The notes beneath the pieces were generated by a model, which searched no databases, had not been told where the DNA came from, and saw only the letters and a list, made by a program, of their open reading frames with translations. From Halobacillus shinanisalinarum (GTDB lineage: Bacteria > Bacillota > Bacilli > Bacillales > Halobacillaceae), in NCBI RefSeq assembly GCF_022919835.1, contig NZ_CP095074.1, forward strand, positions 1,612,001 through 1,676,000: a DNA stretch of 64,000 bases, in the 5' to 3' direction. The translations under genes and the position numbers were made by a program. Shown piece after piece: positions 25,983 through 35,184 of this stretch (position 1 is its first letter; each line of letters starts with the position of its first letter).

Positions 25983-26062
25983 AGACTGTTTAGATTGTAG
26001 TTGCTATATATCTAGGATAGCGAATGTTAGAATGCTTTGTCTATTCTTAATCTAAACAGTCT
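25983..26062. repeat. Widely spaced 14-bp inverted repeat at the gntR leader
   Basis: AGACTGTTTAGATT at 25983-25996 and its exact complement AATCTAAACAGTCT at 26049-26062 enclose 52 bp containing the gntR promoter region. The distal arm overlaps the stop codon of the upstream MmgE/PrpD gene. It may be a pair of operator half-sites for DNA looping, or a transcript hairpin ending the upstream unit. Confidence 0.6.
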
Positions 26063-27400
26063 TAAAAAGATTGTGATCTTTTAGTGCATTTACCTTATCG
26101 ATATTTAGTATATAATCGACTAATGTTTGTGTACTTTTATGAGAAGTCGAAGCTAAATCATGAAATTTAGTTGTTAATTCGGTTAATGATACTGGATTTT
26201 CCGGGTCCCCTTTTGGATAATCCGCGCGGTGTTTGATTGACCTGCTATTCTTAAGGACAAACTCAACTTCCGCTCCCCATTTGTTTGGATAATCCATCTC
26301 AATAGAGGGCTCTACCGATACATTAATTTGTTTCATAAGTGAGCGGATGGATGGATCCTGCAAACTAACCTCATCGAAATCTGATAAACCTGCCTGTCCT
26401 CGTAAACAAGCTAATGCTGCGCAAAACTGAATACTGAACTTAGAAGCATAAACAGAATCAGGGTCAGGGTTATTTGTTATATCAAGTGCGGTTTTATAGG
26501 TTCTAATATGAATTTCAGCAACCTTATCAAAAGCAATCTTATGCTTCTCTCTCAGCATTAGGATGACATCAATTGCAGAGTGAGTGTGTCGACATGAAGC
26601 ATGTACCTTAAAGGAGTTCTCGATAATCTTGAATCTTCCCCCTAATTGGTCGGTTACTCTGGAGGCATCAAACCGATCAGACATGGCATGAAAGAATCCA
26701 CGATCACCCTCTAATATTCTGTTAGCCGCCGAAAAATCCTTCTCAGCCAACAAAGCTGATAGGGTACCGTTATAGGCAGCTTTTCCAGGGTGAAGCTGTT
26801 TTGACATGGCTCCATCTTCAATGAATTCCCATAAACCTGATGCTTGTGTTCCGGCACTACCCAATGCAAATATGATTTGATTTTCAGTCAGATCAAGTAA
26901 TTTCGCAGCAGCTGCTGCAGCCCCAAACGTTCCACATGTAGCCGTGTTATGCCAGTAGTAGTAATGAGAAGGAGAAACGGCTTCTCCTATTCGATAACAA
27001 ACCTCATAGCCGAGTACGATTGCAGTAATAAATTCCTTCCCGCTTTTACCTTTCCACTCACTAACAGCTAGTGCTGCAGGGATAACAACAGTTGCAGCAT
27101 GGATGATCGATGCTTTATGGATATCATCGAGCTCTGCAATATGACTTGATGCTCCATTTACCAGGGCAGCTTGCAGTGCTGACGTTGTCTTTCCATCAAC
27201 AGTGGAGGATTGTGGATGGCCCCCATTTCTTCAATGAGATTAGCTATTTTTTCTATTGGGGCTTTATCTTTTCCTGCTATGGCAGACCCTGCCCAATCCA
27301 AAATACACATTTTTGTAAAATCAACTACTTCTTCCGGTAAATCATCATAGGAAGTATTACGAATGAATTTTGCTAAAGTTTGGCTTAACACTTTACTCAC
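26052..27400 (-). pseudogene. MmgE/PrpD family gene, second copy, single frameshift
   Basis: The first ~60 codons read MSKVLSQTLAKFIRNTSYDD, then KMCILDWAGSAIAG, up to LIEEMG. After that the family sequence continues in another frame: GHPQSSTVDGKTTS, then SSHIAELDDIHKASIIHAAT, HNTATCGTFGAAAAAAKLLD and QLHPGKAAYNGTLSALLAEK, with no further stop until 26054. The break is at a run of five C (27220-27224), where six would restore one ~450-residue protein. The gene may thus be intact in the organism, or recently inactivated. The full-length product would be a paralogue of the protein at 23346. Confidence 0.8.
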
Positions 27401-27425
27401 CCTCCCATAAAATTCTATTACTTTA

Positions 27426-28592
27426 TTAGAACGACCGAGGGAGTCCGAGAACGTGCTGACCTACATAACTTAATACTAGATTGTTGGTAATCGGTGCCAC
27501 AATATAGAGTCGTGCCTCTTTAAATTTACGTTCTATATTATATTCAGTAGCAAAGCCATAGCCGCCGTAGGTAGTCATCGTGGCATTCGCTGCCTTCCAT
27601 GTCGCTTCCGATGTTAAATATTTAGCCATATTAGCCTCTTCTCCGCATTTTTCACCAGCATCAAATAGTTCTGCTGCCCGGTCTCTCATTAATTTTGCGG
27701 CTTGTATTCCCATATAGGACTCAGAAATAGGAAATTGCACTCCCTGATTTTGGCCGATCGGACGATCAAACACTACACGTTCGTTAGCATAATCTACTGC
27801 TTTATCAACAAAATACATTCCATCTCCAACACTCTCAGAAGCGATTAAAATCCGCTCGGCATTCATTCCTCCCAACACATAGCGAAACCCTTTCCCTTCT
27901 TCACCAATCAAGTTTTCAACAGGGACTTTTGCTCCTTCAAAAAACACCTCTGTCGTAGCGTGATTGATCATAGTATCAATTGGAACAATCTCTATGTTAT
28001 CTGCCTGATCTTTCATATCTAAAATAAACAGGCTGAGGCCATCTGTTTTTTTAACTACATCTTCTTTCGGGGTTGTCCGAGCCAACAGCATCATTAAATC
28101 GGAATGCTCTGCCCTTGAAGTCCAAATCTTTTGCCCATGTATTTCATAGTAATCCCCTTTTCTTTCTGCAGTGGTCGTAATACTCGTTGTATCACTGCCA
28201 GCCGTCGGTTCTGTAATACCAAAAGCCTGTAAACGTTGTTCACCAGAGGCTATTTTCGGTAGCAATCGTTGCTTTTGTTCTTCATTACCGTGTCTTAGAA
28301 GTGCGCCCATCGTATACATTTGAGCGTGTCCCGCCCCAGCGTTTCCTCCTGACCGATTGATCTCCTCTAAAATTATTCCTGCTTCCGTAATTCCTAGACC
28401 GGCACCCCCATATTCTTCAGGAATTAAAACAGATAGCCACCCATCATTGGTAAGGGCTTGAATAAATTCCTCGGGGTATGCTTTTCGCTCGTCAAGTTCA
28501 CTCCAATAAGACTCTGGAAATTTATTACATAAAGATTGTATGCTTTTGCGAATTAGTAAATGTTCTTCTTGTTTCTCGGTAGTAAGCTCCAT
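27426..28592 (-). CDS. Acyl-CoA dehydrogenase with substituted catalytic motif
   Basis: 388 residues with typical N-terminal, beta (QAFGITEPTAGSDTTSITTT, then YEIHGQKIWTSRAEHSD) and C-terminal domains (RVVFDRPIGQNQGVQFPISE, TYGGYGFATEYNIERKFKEA). In canonical enzymes the C-terminal E-G-T carries the catalytic base; here that position reads VAPITNN (about residue 366). The base may lie elsewhere, as in isovaleryl-CoA and long-chain enzymes. It lies downstream of a combined operator and cre element. In this island methylsuccinyl-CoA or another branched dicarboxylyl-CoA is a possible substrate, by inference only. Confidence 0.87.
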   Translation of the reverse strand: MELTTEKQEEHLLIRKSIQSLCNKFPESYWSELDERKAYPEEFIQALTNDGWLSVLIPEEYGGAGLGITEAGIILEEINRSGGNAGAGHAQMYTMGALLRHGNEEQKQRLLPKIASGEQRLQAFGITEPTAGSDTTSITTTAERKGDYYEIHGQKIWTSRAEHSDLMMLLARTTPKEDVVKKTDGLSLFILDMKDQADNIEIVPIDTMINHATTEVFFEGAKVPVENLIGEEGKGFRYVLGGMNAERILIASESVGDGMYFVDKAVDYANERVVFDRPIGQNQGVQFPISESYMGIQAAKLMRDRAAELFDAGEKCGEEANMAKYLTSEATWKAANATMTTYGGYGFATEYNIERKFKEARLYIVAPITNNLVLSYVGQHVLGLPRSF

Positions 28593-28620
28593 ATTTTATT
28601 CCTCCTGTTTTTCTAATAAT

Positions 28621-28657
28621 TAAACGCTTTCACAGTTAGTTAGGATACTGTATCCAA
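28621..28657 (-). promoter_or_regulatory. Composite cre site plus regulon operator, site 2
   Basis: Read on the minus strand toward the acyl-CoA dehydrogenase gene: TTGGATACAGTATCC (28643-28657), 8 bp, then TGTGAAAGCGTTTA (28621-28634), a CcpA cre-like element. The 13-bp core GGATACTGTATCC is palindromic apart from its central base. The same operator-then-cre order occurs upstream of dctP at 39563-39596. Confidence 0.65.
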
Positions 28658-28659
28658 TT

Positions 28660-29595
28660 TTAATTGTCTATCGATTTAGAACATTCACTATATATTTTAG
28701 AACCCCTTTTATCAAAGTCCACTCCGGACATTCCGCCAATATATCGAGCGATCTCTGTATGGTCAACGTTCTTACCTTCCATCTGCGTTTCAGCATCACC
28801 CCATAAATCAACTACAGAATGAGAGATTGGGCTGGGCACCTCAGCTGCCTTCGCTATATTTATAGCTGTAGTAAGGTCTTTATACATAAGATCCAGTGTA
28901 AATCGCCCTTCGTATTTGCCTGATAAAATTTGTTGGGCTACTTTGTTTTCACTTGAGTTGTTTTTACCTGTACTGTTATTAACTATATCTAACATTTTAT
29001 AAGGGTCCAGTCCCGCCTTCATTCCTATGGCAATAGCTTCAAGAGTAGCTGCTAAGGTTGTGGCAGAAATTAAATTATTCAATGCTTTTACTGCATGACC
29101 TGTCCCAATTTCCCCAACATGAGTAATCTTTGAACCAATAGATTTGAAGATTGGAATCACTCGTTTATACGTGGCAGCCTCTCCACCTACCATTATGGCG
29201 AGTGAACCATCTTCTGCCTTTTTCACTCCTCCACTTACTGGTGCGTCAAGCATTTCTATCTTTTTCTTTTTTAATTCACCATAAATCTCTTTGGTTACTT
29301 CAGGAATTGAGCTAGTCATATCTATTACTACACTTGAAGGTTCCAGCCCTGATAGAAGACCGTTTTCTGCTAATATTACATCTTTAACAATATCCGCGTT
29401 AGGTAATATAGTGAGTACATATTTGTTTTCCTTTGCCAATTCTGTAAGTGAGTCTGCTATCTTAGCTCCTAGAGATTGAAATTCATTGAGCGTATCTCTA
29501 TTTACATCATAGACATGAAGCTGATGCCCCTGTTCGATTAACCGTTTGCCGATACGCCCGCCCATGTTACCTAAACCCACTAGGCCTAAATTCAT
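28660..29595 (-). CDS. 2-hydroxy-3-oxopropionate (tartronate semialdehyde) reductase-like dehydrogenase
   Basis: 311 residues of the beta-hydroxyacid dehydrogenase family. Motifs are the NAD(P) loop LGLVGLGNMGGRIGKRLIEQ, the substrate motif MLDAPVSGGVKKAEDGSLAI, the catalytic lysine in GHAVKALNNLISATTLA and KDLTTAINIAKAAEVPSP. The ATG at 29595 is chosen because GGAGG sits 7 nt before it. The family includes 3-hydroxyisobutyrate dehydrogenase and tartronate semialdehyde reductase (GarR/GlxR). The tartrate/hydroxyacid genes around it favour the latter, which would give glycerate from tartronate semialdehyde. Confidence 0.82.
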   Translation of the reverse strand: MNLGLVGLGNMGGRIGKRLIEQGHQLHVYDVNRDTLNEFQSLGAKIADSLTELAKENKYVLTILPNADIVKDVILAENGLLSGLEPSSVVIDMTSSIPEVTKEIYGELKKKKIEMLDAPVSGGVKKAEDGSLAIMVGGEAATYKRVIPIFKSIGSKITHVGEIGTGHAVKALNNLISATTLAATLEAIAIGMKAGLDPYKMLDIVNNSTGKNNSSENKVAQQILSGKYEGRFTLDLMYKDLTTAINIAKAAEVPSPISHSVVDLWGDAETQMEGKNVDHTEIARYIGGMSGVDFDKRGSKIYSECSKSIDN

Positions 29596-29622
29596 TAACA
29601 TCCCTCCATCCCATACACACAC

Positions 29623-30003
29623 TTAATTTTTATCACTTTCCTCGAAAACTTCTCTGGCAATTTTAAAACTATCGATCGCCGCCGGAACTCCACAATAGAT
29701 AGCTGTTTGCAATAACACCTCCTGAATCTCCTCTTTAGACACCCCATTATTTAAGGCACCACGTAAATGAAGCTTAATTTCATGGGGACGATTTAGTGCA
29801 GTCAGCATTGCCAGGTTAATCATGCTCCTTGTTTTCTTTGTTAACCCATCTCGAGTCCAAACTTCGCCCCAGCAATATTCCGTCACTAACTCCTGTAAAG
29901 GACGGTTAAACTCATCAGCATTTTCAATGGCTTGATCAACATAGGAAGCACCAAGTACACTTCGTCGCACCTCAAGACCTTGTTCAAATCTGGTTTTATT
30001 CAT
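29623..30003 (-). CDS. Carboxymuconolactone decarboxylase (CMD) family protein
   Basis: 126 residues from the ATG at 30003, preceded by GGAGGA. The CMD fold is evident: YCWGEVWTRDGLTKKTRSMI then NLAMLTALNRPHEIKLHLRG, and GVSKEEIQEVLLQTAIYCGV then PAAIDSFKIAREVF. The AhpD-type C-x-x-C pair is absent, so it is closer to the PcaC branch. It lies between D-tartrate dehydratase and a hydroxyacid dehydrogenase and is presumably in their operon. A decarboxylase or lactone-related role on a tartrate product such as oxaloacetate is speculative. Confidence 0.78.
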   Translation of the reverse strand: MNKTRFEQGLEVRRSVLGASYVDQAIENADEFNRPLQELVTEYCWGEVWTRDGLTKKTRSMINLAMLTALNRPHEIKLHLRGALNNGVSKEEIQEVLLQTAIYCGVPAAIDSFKIAREVFEESDKN

Positions 30004-30037
30004 AATATCTCCTCCATTTTTAAAGTGAAATTCTTTA

Positions 30038-31204
30038 TCACACAGCAATTGAATGCAACAGATTTCTCAATTCAGATTTCGTCTCAAAACCAATGCCAGG
30101 AACCTCTGGCAAACGGACATAGCCATTTTCAACTGGAAGATGATCCGCAAATCCACCGAAAGGTTCGAATACTCCAGGATAGGACTCATTTCCTCCTAAC
30201 CCTAAACCAGCTGCGATGTTTAAAGACATTTGGTGCCCACCATGAGGAATACATCGACGTGGGGACCATCCATGTTCTTTTAACATGTCAATAATTCGTA
30301 AGTACTCAACAAGCCCATAACTTAACGCACAATCAAACTGCAAATAATCACGATCTGGCCTCATTCCTCCGTATCTAATCAAGTTACGGGCATCCTGCAT
30401 GGAAAAAAGGTTTTCTCCCGTAGCCATCGAATGTTTGTAGTGTTTAGAAAGCTCGGCCTGTAGGGCATAATCCAGCGGATCTCCCACCTCCTCATACCAA
30501 AACAATTGATAAGGTTCTAATCTTTCTGCATACTTGATAGCTGTGTCTAGATCAAACCGACCATTGACATCAACGGCTAAGCAGCTGCCATCTTTAACCA
30601 CCTCCAAGACGGATTCAATTCGGTGTAGGTCATCCTCAAGTGAGGTCCCTCCAATCTTCATTTTCACAACAGAGTAGCCAAGATTTAAATAATTCTTCAT
30701 TTCATTTTTTAGTTCTTCTAATCCTTTGCCAGGCTGATAGTAGCCTCCTGCTGCATAAACAAAGACTTTTTCATCTACCTCTCCTCCGCGGTAACGATCT
30801 GCGAGCAACTGATATAAAGGCTGCTCTTCAACCTTACTCACAGCATCCCATACCGCCATATCTAATGTCCCCACGGCAACGGACCGTTCACCATGGCCGC
30901 CTGGTTTTTCTCCAGTCATGAGTACATTCCATATTTTATGTGGGTCAAAATTTGTCTCTGCGTCATTCAGTACATCCGTTGATTCGGCTTCTAGTAATCT
31001 AGGTATAAATCTCTCTTGAAGCAATCCAGTTGGAGCATAACGGCCATTTGAATTAAACCCATAGCCTACCACTCTTTTTCCATCTCTTATTACATCAGTA
31101 ACAATCGCTACTACAGCAGCTGTCATTTTACTGAAATCTATATAGGCATTACTAATTTTGGATTTGATCGGAACGGTTGCAACTTTAATATCTATTATTT
31201 TCAT
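30038..31204 (-). CDS. tarD: D(-)-tartrate dehydratase (enolase superfamily, TarD-like)
   Basis: 388 residues closely resembling the Bradyrhizobium japonicum D-tartrate dehydratase as remembered: NAYIDFSKMTAAVVAIVTDV, NEAR-identical VVGYGFNSNGRYAPTG, PGGHGERSVAVGTLDMAVWD and CIPHGGHQMSLNIAAGLGLG. The catalytic pair is K183 in YSVVKMKIGG and H321 in CIPHGGH; metal ligands D212, E238 and E264 are in place. It dehydrates D-tartrate to oxaloacetate with Mg2+. The gene has an AGGAGGAG ribosome site and lies beside a DASS carrier and hydroxyacid enzymes, in agreement with tartrate use. Confidence 0.9.
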   Translation of the reverse strand: MKIIDIKVATVPIKSKISNAYIDFSKMTAAVVAIVTDVIRDGKRVVGYGFNSNGRYAPTGLLQERFIPRLLEAESTDVLNDAETNFDPHKIWNVLMTGEKPGGHGERSVAVGTLDMAVWDAVSKVEEQPLYQLLADRYRGGEVDEKVFVYAAGGYYQPGKGLEELKNEMKNYLNLGYSVVKMKIGGTSLEDDLHRIESVLEVVKDGSCLAVDVNGRFDLDTAIKYAERLEPYQLFWYEEVGDPLDYALQAELSKHYKHSMATGENLFSMQDARNLIRYGGMRPDRDYLQFDCALSYGLVEYLRIIDMLKEHGWSPRRCIPHGGHQMSLNIAAGLGLGGNESYPGVFEPFGGFADHLPVENGYVRLPEVPGIGFETKSELRNLLHSIAV

Positions 31205-31309
31205 AAAATCTTACTCCTCCTATAATTTTCAAAAATTCAAAATCTCTATAGCGTTCAAGGCAGAGCCCTTGAATATGAAGATTGTACTTATCTTTAAATA
31301 GGTTAACTG

Positions 31310-32788
31310 TTACGGAACGAGTCCAACCCAATCCCACCAAGTAAAGGCGATTAAAATAGTCAATCCCATCATTAATAGGGTCATATAGAGACCAGGCACT
31401 AAAAATTCTCGCTGAGAGATTTGCCCTGAGCTATGGACAATCACATTAGGCATGGTTTCAACAACTAAAATATAACCATGTAAACATGTAAGTGCAGCAG
31501 TAAAGCAAACGAATGTTGGATCAATTCCTGCTTCAAGTGACATCCCAATATAAATAGGAATTAATGTAACAACGGCAGTGGAGACATTTGACATAATTAA
31601 ATGGAAAACCTGTGATGCAATTAAAATAAATATAACCGCGTATATTGGGACTTGAATCAATGATAAAATCCATGGTGTAGCCATAACCTTGCCAATTTGC
31701 TCAGCAGCTCCTGATTCGGTTAAAGCATATCCCATAGAGAGAGTAGCCCCTAACAAGAAAATTGTGTCATAATTAATTTTTACTACATTCGACCAACTGG
31801 CACAGCCTACCCCGGGAAGTGTCATCAGTACGACTCCCATAATTGCAGGAATGCTTAAGTCAAGACCATGAAGAGGTTCTGTCATCCACAACAGGACTGT
31901 AACCGTTAATATGAGCAAGCACTTTTTTTCTTTACTATTTAGTGGACCGAATTCCCTCACTTTTTCTTGCATTTCGTTTTTAACTTTAGGAAAAGATTGA
32001 TCTTCTTTCTTAAGCGGATAGCACTTCAGCAACACAATCCAGGCTCCAGGTATTAAAGTGATCCATAAAGGTAAGGAATAAATAAACCATTCAAAGTAAG
32101 TAATTTCCACCCCTAGGAATTGCTTTAACAGATTGACTGTAAGTATATTCCCTATCGCTGCTGTCATAACTGCTGTCCCACTGATCGTTCCCCCAAAAGC
32201 TACACCCAGCAAAACTTTTTTCCTTAAATTACTGTGAGCAGGTGCTCCTATAGTGTCTAAAACGTCTATGGCTATCGGTAATAATAGGGTAGTTCTAACG
32301 GCTGCTGCTGGTATGAAAAAGGATTGTACCTGAGGGATGATTAAAATACATCCGAGCAATCCCTTTGAAGTTCCTCCCCACTTTGCAAGAATGTTAAAAG
32401 TAATTCGTCTGGCTAAGCTAGTTTCATTTACTGCTCTTGCAAGCATCATCCCACCAATAATTAAAAATATGGCAGAGGATGAGAATCCGCTATAGATCAC
32501 TTCAATTGATACTGGCTGAAGCAAGAGCATGAATAACATGATTACAGCAGCTGTCAGTCCCAGAGGAAGGGCTTCAAAAATCCAAAGCACCACGCCTGAA
32601 GTAACAATGGCAATCATTTTTCTTGCGGGATCATCAAAGGAAGCGGGTAAGAAAAACAAGATAACTAAAAATGATCCAATAGCTGTAAGAACGCCTGAAA
32701 GCTGCCTGTAGTTAAGTTTGTAGAATCCACTTCCTCTTTCATTTCGATCCACCTTAGAATGACTTTTGATCCTTGCATGATTCGGCAT
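31310..32788 (-). CDS. DASS-family (SLC13) dicarboxylate/tartrate transporter
   Basis: About 492 residues with 11-12 membrane helices. Family motifs include SGFSSSAIFLIIGGMMLARA, the first S-N/G-T hairpin FGGTISGTAVMTAAIGN and the second SNVSTAVVTLIPIYIGMSLE. DASS proteins take up C4-dicarboxylates with sodium or exchange them (TtdT exchanges tartrate for succinate). The start at 32788 is favoured by GGAG 9 nt upstream; an ATG at 32803 is also possible. It is co-directional with fumC upstream and tarD downstream. Confidence 0.87.
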   Translation of the reverse strand: MPNHARIKSHSKVDRNERGSGFYKLNYRQLSGVLTAIGSFLVILFFLPASFDDPARKMIAIVTSGVVLWIFEALPLGLTAAVIMLFMLLLQPVSIEVIYSGFSSSAIFLIIGGMMLARAVNETSLARRITFNILAKWGGTSKGLLGCILIIPQVQSFFIPAAAVRTTLLLPIAIDVLDTIGAPAHSNLRKKVLLGVAFGGTISGTAVMTAAIGNILTVNLLKQFLGVEITYFEWFIYSLPLWITLIPGAWIVLLKCYPLKKEDQSFPKVKNEMQEKVREFGPLNSKEKKCLLILTVTVLLWMTEPLHGLDLSIPAIMGVVLMTLPGVGCASWSNVVKINYDTIFLLGATLSMGYALTESGAAEQIGKVMATPWILSLIQVPIYAVIFILIASQVFHLIMSNVSTAVVTLIPIYIGMSLEAGIDPTFVCFTAALTCLHGYILVVETMPNVIVHSSGQISQREFLVPGLYMTLLMMGLTILIAFTWWDWVGLVP

Positions 32789-32839
32789 ATCGGTCGTCTC
32801 CATTTTAAAAGCATTTCTTGCGTTATAGATGGTACTTTT

Positions 32840-34243
32840 TTAAAGGGTACGTTCAAATGATGCTGGGTAAGTCATTTTTACAGGGTTTACAATCTCATCA
32901 AATTCATCTTCTGTCAGCAAGCCCAATAGGGTGGACGCCTCTTTTAAAGTCAAATTCTGTTCATGAGCGGTCTTTGCTATTTTCGCTGCATTCTCATAGC
33001 CAATGTAAGGATTTAATGCAGTCACAAGCATTAAAGACTGATTCAAGTTTTTTTCAATCACTTCTTTATTCGGTTTCAATCCTTTAATGCAATTTTTATT
33101 AAAGGAGATCATTCCATCTGCTAACAACCTGGCTGATTGCAGAAAGTTATAGGCAATCACTGGTTTAAAAACATTCACCTGAAAATTTCCTTGACTGGCA
33201 GCAAGACCGATTGTTACATCATTACCTATGACTTGAGTTGTGACCATCGTCAGCGCTTCACATTGCGTAGGATTTACCTTACCTGGCATCATTGAGCTCC
33301 CAGGTTCATTCTCAGGAATGGTAATTTCTCCAATCCCGCTTCTTGGTCCACTCGCCAGCCATCGGACATCATTGGCAATTTTCATTAAATCAGCTGCTAA
33401 GGCCTTTAAAGCACCGTGACAATACACTACTTCATCATAGCTTGTCAGTGCATGGAACTTATTTAAGGCAGGAACGAACTTTTTCCCAGTAAACGAACTG
33501 ATTTTTTCAACAGCAATCTCAGGAAACGATTTGTACGTATTGAGACCTGTTCCTACTGCAGTACCCGCAAAGGCCAATTCTTCCATTTTTATATAACTCT
33601 CTTTAATCATTTCTTCTGTTTTTTCCAACATTCTATGCCACGCACTAATTTCTTGTCCCAACGTAAGAGGTACAGCATCTTGTAAGTGTGTACGTCCCAC
33701 TTTTACTATCTCTTCATATTCTTTTGATTTTGTTAAAAGGGTTTCTTTCATGTCGTATAAAGCAGGGAAAACTTGATCTTCTATTACTGTCACACCAGCA
33801 ATATACATGGCAGTTGGAAAATTGCAGTTTGAACTCTGCGATAAATTCACATCATCATTAGGATGAAGTCTTTCTTCACTCTCCTGTTTCTCTAGCCATT
33901 GGTTCCCTCTATTAGCGATGACTTCATTAATATTCATATGAGATTGAGTCCCACTGCCAGTTTGCCAGACCATAAGGGGAAAATGTTCAAAGAGTTTCCC
34001 CTCTAGGATCTCGTTTGAGGCTTGAACAATTGCTGAAGTTTTATCTTCACTTAAATGACCTAGTTGGTGATTAGCGAGTGCGGCACTTTTCTTTAAAATG
34101 GCGAACCCCTTCAGTACTTCTTCAGGCATTTTCTCTATACCAATCCTGAAATTTTCACTGCTGCGCTGGGTTTGTGCAGCCCAAAGTTTATCTTGAGGTA
34201 CTTTCATTATCCCTAAGGTGTCCTTCTCTATTCTGTACTCCAA
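32840..34243 (-). CDS. fumC: Class II fumarate hydratase
   Basis: 467 residues of the fumarase/aspartase superfamily, starting at a TTG 8 nt after GGAGG. Signatures are LPLMVWQTGSGTQSHMNINE then VIANRG, VGRTHLQDAVPLTLGQE and the family loop GSSMMPGKVNPTQCEALTMV. The fumarase-type residues argue against aspartase. It interconverts fumarate and malate without an Fe-S cluster. Its place between the CitE lyase and the DASS carrier suggests an island-specific enzyme that feeds C4 acids into the TCA cycle, perhaps in addition to a housekeeping copy elsewhere. Confidence 0.92.
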   Translation of the reverse strand: MEYRIEKDTLGIMKVPQDKLWAAQTQRSSENFRIGIEKMPEEVLKGFAILKKSAALANHQLGHLSEDKTSAIVQASNEILEGKLFEHFPLMVWQTGSGTQSHMNINEVIANRGNQWLEKQESEERLHPNDDVNLSQSSNCNFPTAMYIAGVTVIEDQVFPALYDMKETLLTKSKEYEEIVKVGRTHLQDAVPLTLGQEISAWHRMLEKTEEMIKESYIKMEELAFAGTAVGTGLNTYKSFPEIAVEKISSFTGKKFVPALNKFHALTSYDEVVYCHGALKALAADLMKIANDVRWLASGPRSGIGEITIPENEPGSSMMPGKVNPTQCEALTMVTTQVIGNDVTIGLAASQGNFQVNVFKPVIAYNFLQSARLLADGMISFNKNCIKGLKPNKEVIEKNLNQSLMLVTALNPYIGYENAAKIAKTAHEQNLTLKEASTLLGLLTEDEFDEIVNPVKMTYPASFERTL

Positions 34244-34277
34244 TGATGATCCCTCCTTCTTAAGCGAAATTCGAATT

Positions 34278-35150
34278 TTATAGGTTAGAGAAACTGACTA
34301 CTTCTTTTGCCTTCTTATAGACAGGATAATCAACTAATTTTCCATTGACGTTTATAGAAGCCTTTCCGGTTTGTTCTGCCTTTTCGAACTCCTCTACAAT
34401 TTCATTAGCCTGTTGCACCTCCCACTTGTTAGGAGCAAACAGTTCGTTGACTGTTTTCACTTGCTTAGGGTGAATAGTTAATTTCCCCTTAAATCCTAAA
34501 TTTTTCGTTCTTGTGGCTTCTTCCACTAATCCAGTATGGTTCATTAAATCAGGAAACACCGCATCTATAGGTCCCCCTATTTTTGCTGCTCGAGAGGCCA
34601 CAGCGATTCTTGACAAGGGGTAAATCAGCTCCCTCCCCTCGGGTGTTAATTCACAACCTAAATCCAGGGAATAGTCAATGGAACCGAAGGCTAATTTAGA
34701 TATAAAGGAGTGAGCTCGGGCGATTTCATAAACATCCTGAACACCTTTAGCCGTTTCAATCAGAGGAATAACTTCAAATGACACGTTTTCCACAGCCAGT
34801 GCTGCGCAATCACTAGCCCCCCATTTAATTACTCTTTCACAAATATTAATCATTTGTTCTTTGTTTTCGGCTTTAGGGACGACAATCCCAGTTGCTCCAT
34901 TTAAAACGGCGGATTCAAGATCGTTCTCCCAGAATGGAGTGGAAGTGTCATTAATGCGGATGTATATCGGCTTTGAACCTTGTAATTCTAGTAATGCCTT
35001 TTCCATTAGATTTCTTGCGCTTTCCTTCTCTGAAGCCACCACAGCGTCCTCTAAATCAATGATGATAGAATCCGCTTCAGACTGAATTGCTTTTCGGATC
35101 ATCGAAAGTTCCCTAGCAGGTACAAATAAATAGGAACGTAATACACTCAT
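34278..35150 (-). CDS. CitE/HpcH-HpaI family lyase (citramalyl-CoA or malyl-CoA lyase candidate)
   Basis: 290-residue TIM-barrel lyase of the CitE branch. Motifs: SYLFVPARELSMIRKAIQS, ADSIIIDLEDAV (metal and acid residues), PIYIRINDTSTPFWENDLE, IPLIETAKGVQDVYEIA, AFGSIDYSLDLG and the active-site contributor GKLTIHPKQVKTVNELF. No citrate lyase alpha or gamma subunit genes are present, so it is not part of citrate lyase. With the CoA transferase and MaoC hydratase it completes a possible itaconate-type route ending in citramalyl-CoA cleavage to pyruvate and acetyl-CoA. Confidence 0.85.
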   Translation of the reverse strand: MSVLRSYLFVPARELSMIRKAIQSEADSIIIDLEDAVVASEKESARNLMEKALLELQGSKPIYIRINDTSTPFWENDLESAVLNGATGIVVPKAENKEQMINICERVIKWGASDCAALAVENVSFEVIPLIETAKGVQDVYEIARAHSFISKLAFGSIDYSLDLGCELTPEGRELIYPLSRIAVASRAAKIGGPIDAVFPDLMNHTGLVEEATRTKNLGFKGKLTIHPKQVKTVNELFAPNKWEVQQANEIVEEFEKAEQTGKASINVNGKLVDYPVYKKAKEVVSFSNL

Positions 35151-35184
35151 AACAACCTTCTCCTCCCACCTGTAATTAAGAGTT

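Noticed and set aside
34278..35150. Citrate lyase beta subunit
   Set aside because: The CitE fold is present, but no citD, citF, citC or citX gene is in the neighbourhood.
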